Origin: Dyella sp. GSA-30
Lineage (GTDB): Bacteria; Pseudomonadota; Gammaproteobacteria; Xanthomonadales; Rhodanobacteraceae
Direction of reading: 5' to 3'
Length of the DNA: 64,000 nt
NCBI RefSeq assembly: GCF_027924605.1
Contig: NZ_AP027042.1
Span: 2,457,524-2,521,523, forward strand
Shown one piece after another: positions 1 through 8,432 of the stretch. A program made the position numbers and the translations under genes. How positions within the stretch are numbered: the stretch's first letter is position 1; each line of letters opens with the position of its first letter. The notes beneath the pieces were generated by a model, which saw only the letters and a program-made list of their open reading frames with translations, did no database searches and had not been told where the DNA came from.

Positions 1-570
1 CTGCTGCGCGGCCTGCGCACGCTTGACCGATTCGATCGCGAACGCGTCCTGCTCTTCGCGGGTGAAGTGGTACTTGTCGGCGCACAGTTCGCCAAACACG
101 CCCATCGCCTTGCCGTCGTACGGGTTGGTCAGGCCGTCCCACGCCATGTGGTCGACCAGCTGGCCATCGCCGTAGCGAATGCCGGTGCGGGCATTGACCA
201 TATGCGGTGCGTTGGTCATCGACTCCATGCCACCGGCGACAACCACGGTGGCCGAGCCGGCCTTGATCAGATCGTGGCCAAACATGATGGCTTTCATGCC
301 CGAACCGCAGACCTTGTTGATGGTGGTGGCGCCGGTGCTGACCGGAATGCCCGCCTTGATCGCGGCCTGACGCGCCGGTGCCTGGCCGAGGTTGGCCGGC
401 AGCACGCAGCCGACGATTACTTCATTGACGTCCTTGGCCGCGATACCGGACTGTTCCAGTGCGGCGCCGATAGCGGTAGCGCCCAGGGTCGGCGTGGGGA
501 CACCGGTGAACTGGCCGAGGAAAGAACCGATGGCGGTGCGCTTGGCACCGACGATAACAACGTCCGACAT
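1..570 (-). CDS. Acetyl-CoA C-acetyltransferase (thiolase), 3' end cut by window edge
   Basis: Translation of the complement from the ATG at 570 starts MSDVVIVGAKRTAIGSF and stays open to base 1, so the gene runs off the left edge (190 residues visible of about 390-395 usual). The active-site loop NKVCGSGMKA carries the acyl-accepting cysteine at residue 88, where the thiolase family has it, and GGMESM follows. Thiolases of this biosynthetic/degradative class condense or cleave acetoacetyl-CoA. A GGAG motif lies just upstream of the ATG. It is divergent from the autotransporter, with about 200 bp between. The missing half would hold the His and second Cys of the active site. Whether it serves PHB, ketone-body or fatty-acid metabolism cannot be decided from this part. 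Confidence 0.93.
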   Translation of the reverse strand, partial: MSDVVIVGAKRTAIGSFLGQFTGVPTPTLGATAIGAALEQSGIAAKDVNEVIVGCVLPANLGQAPARQAAIKAGIPVSTGATTINKVCGSGMKAIMFGHDLIKAGSATVVVAGGMESMTNAPHMVNARTGIRYGDGQLVDHMAWDGLTNPYDGKAMGVFGELCADKYHFTREEQDAFAIESVKRAQAAQQ

Positions 571-669
571 GGAAAACTCCACAGATACGGCGGGAAGAAT
601 CCGCTGATTATCGCAGCGCAGCACAGGCCGGGCAAACGGCTGCCCGCTGAGACGCGGCGCGGGTTTTCA

Positions 670-683
670 CGCAATTAGTTGCG
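670..683. promoter_or_regulatory. Small palindrome in divergent thiolase/autotransporter promoter region
   Basis: CGCAATTAGTTGCG is a 5+4+5 inverted repeat about 100 bp upstream of both divergent genes, in a locally AT-richer stretch. It could be a regulator site; no family is recognised. Nothing else is obvious between 571 and 773. Confidence 0.25.
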
Positions 684-773
684 ATTATGTTGTGTCAATA
701 TGCACCCAAGGCAGCGAGGGGTCGCTGTTTTCAACGGCTGTGCCCAACGTATTCAGGGGCGGGGACGGACAAC

Positions 774-3607
774 ATGAAAGCGGGAATACACGGACTGCGT
801 CGCCGGCAGGCGGCCGTACTCATCGCGATGTCATTGAGCCTGAGCGCCTGCGGCGGGGGGAGGCGGCGGCAACACGCGCCCCCCCGCACCACCGCCGGTG
901 CCCGCCGCCACCGAGCAGCCCGCCGGCTCCCGCACCGCCACCGCCGCCACAACCGCCGATCGATGCGCAGCTCAACCTGACCGACACCTATGCCGCGCAC
1001 AATGCCGGCTACGACGGTACGGGTGTGATCATCGGCGTCGTCGACAGCGGCATCATGCGCAACCATCCGGCGCTGGCCGGGCGGGTCAGCAATGAGTTGA
1101 TCTATGTCGATCCGTCGCAGAACAACACCAAGATCGACGACGTCGTCGGCCACGGCACCTGGGTATCGGAAATTGCCGCGGGCAAACCCTTCGGCCAGTT
1201 CGTTGGCGGTATCGCACCGGGCGCCACGTTGGTGTCGGCACGCATCATCAACGATAAGGAGCCGACCGACGATGGTTCGGGCAACGGCAACCGCGTCGGT
1301 CCCGACGAAGGACAGTTCTTCGCCAGCGTCAACGACGATCTGATCAGCAATGGCGTCAAGGTGATGAACAACTCGTGGGGCGGGTTGTATTGGGACGCGA
1401 CCGATACGGCAACCACGCAGGCCTTCGATGTAGCCTATAGCAAGTTCGTCAATCAGTACGGCGGTCTGGTGGTGTTCGCCGCTGGCAACGATTCCAAACC
1501 CAATCCGAGCGATGTAGCGGCGTTGCCCAGTCGCGCACCCGATCTCGAAAAGGGCTGGCTGACCGCGGTGGCGCTGGACAGCCTTCATCCGACCCAACTG
1601 GCCAGTTATTCGAACGCCTGCGGTATTGCGATGAACTACTGTCTGGCCGCGCCGGGCAATGTCATCGTCAGCGGCAAGGACGATACGCCCAGCAGTGAGA
1701 GTTATTGGATCGTCGAGGGCACTTCGTTCGCTGCACCGGAAGTTTCGGGTGCGGCGGCGCTGGTATGGCAGGCGTATCCCTATTTCACCAACGATCTGGT
1801 GCGCCAGACCTTGCTTGGCACTGCAAAGGATCTGGGTGCGCCCGGTCCCGATCCGGTGTTCGGTTACGGTGCGCTGGATGTCGGTGCCGCGGTGAATGGC
1901 CCGGAGAAATTCGACTGGGGCGATGTCACCGCGAATTTCAGCGGTATCTCATCGAACTGGAATAACCCGATTTCCGGTGCGGGCGGTTTGATCAAGCAAG
2001 GCGACGGCATACTCAATCTCACCCAGCCGTCGACCTATACCGGACTGACGCAGGTGCAGGCGGGCGTGCTCAATGCGATCTCGCTGCAGTCGTCGGTGAA
2101 CATCAGTGCGAATGCGCAGTTCTCCGCTTCGGCGGTTACCGGCAATGTCACCAATGCTGGTACCGTCGCGCTCAATAGTGCAAGCGCCACGGTCACCGGG
2201 AACTATACGCAGCAAAGTACGGGTCGTCTCGCAGTGCTGCTGGGGACGGAGCTCGACGTTACCGGCCACGCGCAGATCGACGGTGACTTGATGGTCATCG
2301 GCAAGACCACCGGCTATGTGGTCAATGCGCATACGACGGTATTGTCGGCAACCGGTGGCCTCAGCGGTACGTTCGCGACATTGAGTGTCAGTTCGAATGT
2401 TCCGCTGTTGCAGGCGACGGAGAACTACGACGCCAACAGTGCATGGCTCAACGTGCAGCAGGTCCAGGTGACCCAGGTGGGCGGCATTTCGTTTACCCCT
2501 GCCTCGTTCGGCGCCGCGCAGCGCCTCGATGGCGCGTTCAACCAGATCAACAACCAGCTCACCAATCCGCCGCCGGCCAGTCCATCGCCGACGGTCAACC
2601 AGAGCTTTATCGACAGCGCGGCCAAGATCCAGCAAACCCCGACGACCAGCGCGCTGCAGCAGTCCCTGCAATCGCTCTCCGGTCAGTTGCATGCCGCCAG
2701 TGCGGCGATGACGTTCGAAGCCATCGACGCCGGCACGCAGGCGCTGTCCGATCGTTTCGATCAACTGCTCACCGGACCTGTGAGTGGTGGCTGGTCGCAG
2801 ACGCTTGGCTATCACGGCAGCATGAATCGCAGCGGCTTCAACAGCGTCGGTTACGATTTGAACGGCTGGATGGTCGGGCAGGACTTCAAGTTCGGCAGCA
2901 ACGGTATCGCTGGTTTTGCGGTCAGCCAGGCGCAGGGCCTCGGGCGTTTGAGCGAAAGCGCCGATCAAGGCAATAGCCGTTCGGTCGAAGGCATGCTCTA
3001 CGGTGGCCTGATCAAGAACGACTGGTACGCCATGGGCCGTGTCGGCGTTGGCAACTATCGTGAAGATATGCGTCGCAACCTGCTGCTCGGCGTGGACAAC
3101 GCCGCGGTGGCAAGCGATTCGCTTGGCCGCTACGAAGTGGCGTATGGCGAAAGCGGCTACCGCTTCCATCTCGGCAATGCGTTGATCACGCCGTATATGA
3201 ACCTGCAATACGCGCAGATCGAGCGCAGTGCGATCAACGAACTCGGAGGCGATGGGTTCGGGCTGAAATCGGGTGGGCAGAGCATCGAGCGCTGGCAAGC
3301 TGGCCTCGGTGTACGCACGACACAATCGTGGTCACTTGGCAGCGCCGGCAACCTCGGACTGCAGTTTCGCTTCCTCTGGCAGCAGGCGTTCGCGATGCGC
3401 GGCGACGTATTCGATGCGAGTTTCGATGCGCTGAATCAGTGGGCGCCGGTTGGCGGTATCGGTGTATCGCGTTATGGCGGCGTAGCCGGCGCGACGCTCA
3501 ACTGGGAGTTCTCCAAGCGTTCGAGCCTTGTAGCTGGTTATGACCAGCACTTCGATCAGCACCAGCTGGGGAAGACCGGGACGTTGACGTATCGGTGGGA
3601 GTTTTAG
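774..3607 (+). CDS. S8 subtilisin-like autotransporter protease, lipoprotein type, with apparent N-terminal frameshift
   Basis: The ATG at 774 opens a lipoprotein signal (MKAGIHGLRRRQ, then a hydrophobic stretch ending in LSAC followed by Gly), but that frame closes at 980. The protease and barrel continue in another frame, open from 692 to 3607, whose own N-terminus has no signal. The switch must fall near the G6 run (855-860) or the C7 run (879-885). After it come a Pro-rich linker, the S8 triad (Asp codon 1043-1045 in VVDSG, His 1151-1153 in GHGTW, Ser 1724-1726 in GTSFAAP), an autotransporter-associated beta-strand repeat (about 1980-2080) and a C-terminal barrel from about 2790 ending in Trp-Glu-Phe. 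Architecture matches surface lipoprotein proteases NalP and SphB1. One -1 shift, or two +1 shifts giving an unbroken Gly/Pro linker, would restore the gene. It could be phase variation, a broken gene or a sequence error. Confidence 0.85.
855..885 (+). other. Homopolymer tracts at frame junction of autotransporter lipoprotein
   Basis: G6 (855-860) and C7 (879-885) sit directly after the lipobox cysteine codon and inside the Gly/Pro linker. Signal-peptide frame and protease frame join here. Such tracts can slip, or be miscalled in sequencing. Confidence 0.6.
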
Positions 3608-3609
3608 AG

Positions 3610-3658
3610 CCCCCCCTCACCCCAACCCTCTCCCCCGGCAGAGCCAGGGGAGAGGGGG
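3610..3658. repeat. Interspersed hairpin repeat, CCCTCTCCCC family (copy 1)
   Basis: Contains CCCTCTCCCCCGGC, a four-base loop and GCCAGGGGAGAGGG, preceded by CCCCTCACCCCAA. A near-perfect 14-bp hairpin, found seven times in the window and always between genes. Here it directly follows the autotransporter stop codon and may also end transcription. Confidence 0.85.
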
Positions 3659-3704
3659 TTGACTGAGGTAAGCCTTCAACACTGCGATTTTGCGCGCTCT
3701 TGTC

Positions 3705-4964
3705 TTAAGGCAACTTGCTCACATCTACATCCGGCGGCACGCCAGCCGCTTCACGCGTAAACGTCTGTCCCGACGCGGTCGAATTGCTGAAGAAACCATC
3801 GTTGCGCAGATAGAACTCCTTGCAATGAACGCCGCCGGCAAAATCGAGGCGCTGTTTGTTCAAGCCCGTCGGGTCGACATCGAAGTACGCTGAAGTGACT
3901 TCACTCCACTGGCCCGATGCGTTGCGTGCCCACTGGTTGGCGAAGTTGCCTTGGCGCCCGATGTAGCCATAGGCCGGATCGAACGACTCGAGGAACGAGT
4001 AAACGCCCGCCAGATAGCTGGACGTGCCCACGTACTTCCACGTGGCAATCAGTTGCCAACTGGTGCTTCCTTTTTTCTCCGTGCCGAACCACGAGCTATA
4101 CAAAGTATTGCCGCTGCCATCGGGTTGCGCGCGCGTCAGGAAACGATAGGTTTGCCCGGCTTTCCAGGGGAATACCAGGTGGCTCTGGCCGCCCGTTCCT
4201 TCACCGCCAAACGTATCGACGATGACGTTCGGGCCCTGCTTGACCAGGGTCGTCGGCGCGGTCGGCGAATCCCATACCGAGAACAGCACGCGGCGTTCCG
4301 TCGCCGAATTCACCTGGATGCCGAAGTAACCGACATTGAAGCCGTTGGCCATGTAGTACGAACCGATCGGATCTTGTCCCTTGGGCACCGTAACTTCGCT
4401 GTAGAAGTACTCGGTGTTGGTCGGCACGGTGAAACCCAGATGCACCGAGGGGCCGCGCAGCGACCAGTAGAAGTTGGTCGGGTCGTTGGCGAATACCGTG
4501 CCGGCCGCGGTGGCGCTGCCGCCGATCTGCAGGTTGGAGATGTCGCCGTAGTAGCCGCCATCGGTGGACACGCCTTGCAGGTCGACCTTGACGTAGCCGG
4601 GCTTGTCGACAGTGAACGTTCCCGCAGAGAACGGCGCCGTGCCCGTGCTCGACAGGTTCACCAGATGCGACTGATGACCGATGCTGACTTTCACCGTGCT
4701 ATGGCTGGCACCACTGAGTGAGCCGATCAGGGACAGGTCGAGCTGGCCGGCCTGTTGCACATCGAAATACGTGCTGATCACGGCCTGGGTCGAATCCCAG
4801 TTGTGCAGACCGTTGTCGTCGATGAGTTCGTCGCCGCTCGGCGACACGATGGTGATGTACGCGTTGCCGCCCAGGGGGACCTGGGTGGGTGCGGTTTGAG
4901 CGAATGCAGAACAGCAGGACAGCGCGAGCAAAAGACCGGTCAAACGGTACGCGATAGGTCGCAT
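3705..4964 (-). CDS. Secreted DUF5077/DUF3472 domain protein
   Basis: 419 residues with a clear signal peptide (MRPIAYRLTGLLLALSCCSA, cleavage after Ala-Phe-Ala). The first about 140 residues are a beta-rich module resembling DUF5077 (GYVKVDLQG near its end). The rest resembles DUF3472 (FYWSLRGPSVHLGF, YFYSEVTVP, GYFGIQ, WKAGQTYRFL). DUF3472 proteins are secreted, lectin-like, and often sit in glycan-use clusters; no enzyme activity is established. It is read away from the DeoR-type regulator, and its upstream region carries the same AAGCACTTGCAA box as the aldolase gene at 8375, suggesting shared control with the neighbouring sugar locus. Family assignment rests on motif resemblance. Confidence 0.75.
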   Translation of the reverse strand: MRPIAYRLTGLLLALSCCSAFAQTAPTQVPLGGNAYITIVSPSGDELIDDNGLHNWDSTQAVISTYFDVQQAGQLDLSLIGSLSGASHSTVKVSIGHQSHLVNLSSTGTAPFSAGTFTVDKPGYVKVDLQGVSTDGGYYGDISNLQIGGSATAAGTVFANDPTNFYWSLRGPSVHLGFTVPTNTEYFYSEVTVPKGQDPIGSYYMANGFNVGYFGIQVNSATERRVLFSVWDSPTAPTTLVKQGPNVIVDTFGGEGTGGQSHLVFPWKAGQTYRFLTRAQPDGSGNTLYSSWFGTEKKGSTSWQLIATWKYVGTSSYLAGVYSFLESFDPAYGYIGRQGNFANQWARNASGQWSEVTSAYFDVDPTGLNKQRLDFAGGVHCKEFYLRNDGFFSNSTASGQTFTREAAGVPPDVDVSKLP

Positions 4965-5064
4965 GATTCCTCCCCAGGCTTACAGACGATGGTGCGAAGA
5001 AGGCCGTTCGAAACGAGGCAACGGCCGGAAAGCAGGCGTCTAAAGGCTGCAAGTGGCTGCAGCA

Positions 5065-5133
5065 ATCGAAAAGATAAGTTTGCCAAACGAAGATTATCGA
5101 AAGCAAAGAGACTTGCAAGTGCTTTCGATAGCT
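5065..5133. promoter_or_regulatory. Candidate operator cluster (ATCGAAA boxes and ACTTGCAAGT palindrome)
   Basis: Upstream of the DUF3472 gene: ATCGAAAAG occurs at 5065-5073 and 5096-5104, and its inverse TTTCGAT at 5124-5130. Between them lies the palindrome ACTTGCAAGT (5112-5121). The 12-mer TTGCAAGTGCTT (5114-5125) recurs exactly at 8358-8369 beside the divergent aldolase/isomerase promoters. Likely a binding site for a local regulator. Confidence 0.45.
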
Positions 5134-5197
5134 AGTGAAAAACTTTCATGTGATCGCGTTGGCATTCGGCGATGAAGAATCTCGAAGCCCGGCTAGC

Positions 5198-5266
5198 TTG
5201 TAGGAGCGGCTTCAGCCGCGACCGACCGTGACGTAACGGCAGTCGCGGCTGAAGCCGCTCCTACAA
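5198..5266. repeat. REP doublet, GTAGGAGCGGCTTCAGCCGCGA type
   Basis: Two inverted arms, 5198-5222 and 5242-5266, identical over 25 bases with a 19-base spacer. Arm core is TAGGAGCGGCTTCAGCCGCG. This is the common REP/REPIN palindrome of pseudomonads and xanthomonads. It lies just downstream of the regulator gene ending at 5296. With the operator cluster it accounts for most of the gap 4965-5295. Confidence 0.85.
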
Positions 5267-5295
5267 ACTAGGTTGGGTTTGCTGCAGACCGGCGG

Positions 5296-6099
5296 TCAGA
5301 CGAGCGTGACGTTCACACCGGCATTGCGCAGCGATTCAACCGACTTGGCTTCGGCGCTGCTATCGGTGATCACGCGGTGCAGGTGCTGTACGGGTGTAAT
5401 CACCGACAGGCTGCGTTGGCCGAGTTTGCTGGCATCGAATACCGCGATGGTTTCGCGCGAGACGCGAATCATCAGCGCGTTGAGCGAGGCTTCGAGCGGA
5501 TCGGGCGTGGTGACGCCGACCACCGGGTCGAGGCCGTCGACGCCGAGGAACAACTTGTCGGCGGAAAGTTTCGAGAGTGCCTGCTCGGCGTCCGGGCCGA
5601 CCAGCGAGTACGAGGTATCGCGCAACAGGCCGCCGAGCATCATCACGCGGATATGCGGCAGGCCCGAAAGCTCCAGCGCGATGTTGAGCGCATTGGTGAT
5701 GACAGTGAGCGATTCGAATTTCATCTGCCGGATCTGTCGGGCGATTTCCACCGTGGTGGAGCCCGAATCCAGGATGATCGTTTCGCCGTCGCGAATCAGC
5801 GTGGCCGCGGCCTGGCCGATGCGCAACTTCTGCGCGTGGTAGCGCGTTTCCTTGATATTGAGCGGGGTGTCGTGCGTGTTGGTCTGGGTGGCGGGCAGGG
5901 CGCCGCCGTGCGCGCGGGCGATCGCACTGCTGCGCGCCAGTTGTTCCAGGTCGTTGCGGATGGTGACCGTCGAAATGCCGAAGCGATTGGCCAGTTCGTC
6001 CACCGTCGCGCGGCCCTGGGCCTCGACGTAGTCCACGATCATCCGGCGGCGCTCTTCGGCCAGCAGGCGTTTAGAAGGTGCAGCGCTTTGTTCACTCAT
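5296..6099 (-). CDS. DeoR-family transcriptional repressor, AgaR-like
   Basis: 267 residues. The N-terminal helix-turn-helix (RRMIVDYVEAQGRATVDELANRFGISTVTIRNDLEQL, split here for length) is typical of DeoR/GlpR regulators, with the recognition helix at about residues 36-50. The C-terminal part is the DeoR-C sugar-phosphate sensor (DGETIILDSGSTTVEIAR, LTVITNALNIA, GGLLRDTSYSLVG, KLFLGVDG). AgaR-type members repress aminosugar or galactose operons and respond to a phosphorylated sugar. The start ATG is inside the stop of the amidohydrolase gene (8-base overlap, ATGAGTGA), so the two are translationally coupled. Next to an AgaS-like isomerase and two PfkB kinases it is the obvious local regulator. 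Confidence 0.9.
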   Translation of the reverse strand: MSEQSAAPSKRLLAEERRRMIVDYVEAQGRATVDELANRFGISTVTIRNDLEQLARSSAIARAHGGALPATQTNTHDTPLNIKETRYHAQKLRIGQAAATLIRDGETIILDSGSTTVEIARQIRQMKFESLTVITNALNIALELSGLPHIRVMMLGGLLRDTSYSLVGPDAEQALSKLSADKLFLGVDGLDPVVGVTTPDPLEASLNALMIRVSRETIAVFDASKLGQRSLSVITPVQHLHRVITDSSAEAKSVESLRNAGVNVTLV

Positions 6100-7246
6100 G
6101 AGGTAGGCGCAATAACCGGGCAGCGTTGTCGTGGTAGACCTTACGCAGGATGGCATCGGGCAAGCCCAGGCCGTATATCGACCAGCGCCCCTGCGGCGGC
6201 GTCTGAGCAGGAGCATAGTCGAAATACTCGTCTTCTGTTTCCAGGAAGCGGTAATAAATCTCGTAGAGCTCGTCACAGAACAGCTGCTGCGGCACGTCGT
6301 TGCCGAACGGCGGGGGGACCGCATCGGTACCGAACAGGATGCGGTCCTGATACTTGTCGAAAAACTGCCGCGCCGCACGCGGCTGGCGGCCCAGTTCGCC
6401 GATACGCGCGCTGATATCCACCAGGGTGTTGGGGAAGCGGTCGAGGCAGGCTGCGACAGCGGCCAGGTTTTCCGCGCCGTTGCCGACGTGCATCAGGGCA
6501 AACGTGGTATTGGGATGCCGCGCGATCATGCGGTCGCGTGCGGCCAGGATCTCGGCGTTGCTGGGAAACTCCGGGCCGTAGAACGACCAGTCCGGATGGT
6601 TGGCCAGTTCTTCATAGCGCTCGTTGGTGGCATCGGTCGGCAGGAAGAACGCTTCCGGGTCCGATACATGCAGGAACACCGGCATGCCGTGGCCGGCGCA
6701 GGCTTCCCACATCGTGTCGAAGCGCGTGTCGTCGACGCCGATCAATTCGCCTTCGTCGATGTTCTCACGCAGATACAGCCCCAGCGACTTGAGCAGCTTG
6801 AGGCCGCAGGCGCCCACGCGATGCGCGTGCTCGATCGCATCGGCCTGCAATTGCGCAAAGTTCGGTTCCGCAAACAGGCCGTAGGACGGCTCGGTCATGG
6901 TCAGAAAGCGACCGGGGGCTGCCTGGTCGAAACGACGGATGCTTTCTTCCAGCCCTTTGCCCACACCGCCAGTGAGATTGATCATCGTGCGGATGCCTTT
7001 GCGATCCATCACCGGCAACAGGTCGGCCGGTTCGGCAAAGACAGTCACTTCCTCGCCCACGCACACGCCGCTGCGTACGTTGGTGGTCCAGGTCAGATGC
7101 GCGTGCGCGTCGATCACCGGAAAGCGCGGTGTATCGATCGGCGTGCGCGATGCATGCAGCATGCTGCGCGGTTTGAAATCGCGCAGACGCAGGTCGGCCT
7201 TGCTCGCATCCGGTTGCGTCTGCAGCTGATTCTTTCCGCTTTCCAC
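6092..7246 (-). CDS. Metal-dependent amidohydrolase family protein (TIM barrel)
   Basis: About 384 residues from the preferred GTG start at 7246 (AGGA lies nine bases upstream); the frame is open to an ATG at 7306, whose extra residues look non-native. VIDAHAHLTW near residue 45 is the HxH metal motif of strand 1. Later come HVSDPEAFF, ALMHVGNGAENL and ILFGTDAVPPPF, giving the His and Asp ligands of the Amidohydrolase_2 (PF04909) class. Substrate unknown; these enzymes act on sugar lactones, acids and related compounds. It does not look like a NagA/AgaA deacetylase. It overlaps the downstream DeoR-type regulator by 8 bases and lies below the aldolase gene on the same strand. Confidence 0.8.
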   Translation of the reverse strand: MESGKNQLQTQPDASKADLRLRDFKPRSMLHASRTPIDTPRFPVIDAHAHLTWTTNVRSGVCVGEEVTVFAEPADLLPVMDRKGIRTMINLTGGVGKGLEESIRRFDQAAPGRFLTMTEPSYGLFAEPNFAQLQADAIEHAHRVGACGLKLLKSLGLYLRENIDEGELIGVDDTRFDTMWEACAGHGMPVFLHVSDPEAFFLPTDATNERYEELANHPDWSFYGPEFPSNAEILAARDRMIARHPNTTFALMHVGNGAENLAAVAACLDRFPNTLVDISARIGELGRQPRAARQFFDKYQDRILFGTDAVPPPFGNDVPQQLFCDELYEIYYRFLETEDEYFDYAPAQTPPQGRWSIYGLGLPDAILRKVYHDNAARLLRLPHE

Positions 7247-7314
7247 ACGCACGTTTCCTGCGCCGATGGGTGGAGAACAGCAGAGGCAGGACGAGGGATG
7301 GGGCATGGGGTGGG

Positions 7315-7448
7315 GGAGTTAGGAGTGAGTGGAGAGGAGTGAGGAGTAAGAGAGAGCGGGGCTGAGGAGTGAGTGGGGAGGAGTTAAGAGAGAGCAAGAG
7401 CGGAGCGAGATTCTGCTCTCTCTCACTCCTCTCCACTCACTCCTAACT
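7315..7448. repeat. Purine/pyrimidine-asymmetric long inverted repeat
   Basis: The left arm (about 7318-7360) is almost all purine, built from GAGTGAG/GGAG units. The right arm (about 7412-7447) is its near-perfect complement, CTCTCTCACTCC and onwards. A third, direct purine copy lies between (about 7363-7407). It can form a long cruciform or triplex-type structure. It separates the aldolase stop (7458) from the amidohydrolase start, so it could act as a partial terminator within the operon. Confidence 0.7.
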
Positions 7449-7457
7449 CTTGCCCTC

Positions 7458-8375
7458 TCACCGCGGATACTTCGCCATGATCGTATGCACCTGCTTGACC
7501 AGCGCCACCGCCTGATCCAGTGGCCGCAGCCACATATTGCGACCAAACATCACGCCCTGCGCACCAGACGCCATATAGAACTCGACCTTGCGTAGCACGG
7601 CCGCGTCGTCGTCGTTCTTTTCGCCGCCGGAGAACAGCACCATGGTGCGGCCGGCCGAGCGCACGACGCGCTCGGTGCGCGCGCTGGCGTCTTCATCGAG
7701 CTTGTCGTAAGGCGCGGGAACGTTGGCGCGCTTGTCGTCGGGTTCATGCAATTTGACCAGATCCGCACCCAGCTCCAGCGCGACGCGTGCGGCATAGTCC
7801 TGCGCGAACAGCGTGCCCTTGCCGCCCTTGGCTTCGATCGCCGCGCCGCGCGGGTACGACCACACCACCAGCGGCATGCCGTAACGCTCGCAATCCTGGC
7901 GTACTTTTTCGAACTGGCGGAACTCGTCGTGCTGGCGGGGCGAGCCGACATACATGGTGTAGCCGACTGCATCGGCACCCAGGCGCACGGCATCTTCCAC
8001 CGACGCGAACAGCGGTGAGGTGGCGTCGGCGTCGCTGGGGATATTGGTCTTGCCGTTGAGCTTGAGGATCAGTGGCACCTGGCCGGCGTACGCGCCCATG
8101 TACTTCTCGGCCAGACCCACACCCAGGGCGATGGCCGAAAAATTCCCCTCGACGGCGAGCCGGAACTGGTAGTCCGGATCGACCGCCGGGGGATTGGGGA
8201 AAAAGTCGGTCGGGCCGTGTTCGAGGCCCTGATCCAGCGGCAGTACCAGCAAGCTGCCGTTGCGCGGGCCGTGGCCGTACAGCAGGCGCCACAGGCGTGT
8301 GCGCTTGCCGTGCGAGAGCGAAAGTTTCGATAGCGACTCGTAAGAGTTCGAAAGGTGTTGCAAGTGCTTATTCAT
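7458..8375 (-). CDS. Class I fructose-bisphosphate aldolase (FbaB/DhnA type)
   Basis: 305 residues. LLVLPLDQGLEHGP, VPLILKLNGKTN, DAVGYTMYVGS and LVVWSYPRG align with the FbaB/DhnA class I aldolases. The predicted Schiff-base lysine is Lys208 in ADLVKLHEPD, and the phosphate loop is LFSGGEK followed by GVMFGRN. It would cleave fructose-1,6- or tagatose-1,6-bisphosphate to triose phosphates. In this setting it supplies the last step after the divergent isomerase and kinases. The first 15 codons overlap a shared 12-mer and CTTTCG boxes, so the promoter/operator may extend into the coding region. The ATG at 8375 is the only sensible start. Confidence 0.9.
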   Translation of the reverse strand: MNKHLQHLSNSYESLSKLSLSHGKRTRLWRLLYGHGPRNGSLLVLPLDQGLEHGPTDFFPNPPAVDPDYQFRLAVEGNFSAIALGVGLAEKYMGAYAGQVPLILKLNGKTNIPSDADATSPLFASVEDAVRLGADAVGYTMYVGSPRQHDEFRQFEKVRQDCERYGMPLVVWSYPRGAAIEAKGGKGTLFAQDYAARVALELGADLVKLHEPDDKRANVPAPYDKLDEDASARTERVVRSAGRTMVLFSGGEKNDDDAAVLRKVEFYMASGAQGVMFGRNMWLRPLDQAVALVKQVHTIMAKYPR

Positions 8376-8432
8376 TTCGAATACCGTTGAATCCGTGATC
8401 GGATGGTTTCACATTCGAGTGAATTGAGCAAA
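8325..8432. promoter_or_regulatory. Divergent promoter/operator region, aldolase and AgaS-like gene
   Basis: Holds TTTCGAT (8325-8331), TTCGAAA (8347-8353), TTGCAAGTGCTT (8358-8369) and ATTTCGAAT (8374-8382). The first and third are shared with the 5065-5133 cluster. Only 57 bases separate the two divergent start codons. Probably bound by the DeoR-type regulator at 5296-6099. Confidence 0.45.

Noticed and set aside
692-773. ATG at 692 as the start of the autotransporter
   Set aside because: The 60 or so residues it adds have no signal peptide or hydrophobic stretch, while the other frame encodes a perfect lipoprotein signal from 774.
5198-5266. Rho-independent terminator for the DeoR-type gene
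   Set aside because: Strong inverted repeat but no T-run, and the arms are a known REP palindrome, so listed as a repeat only.
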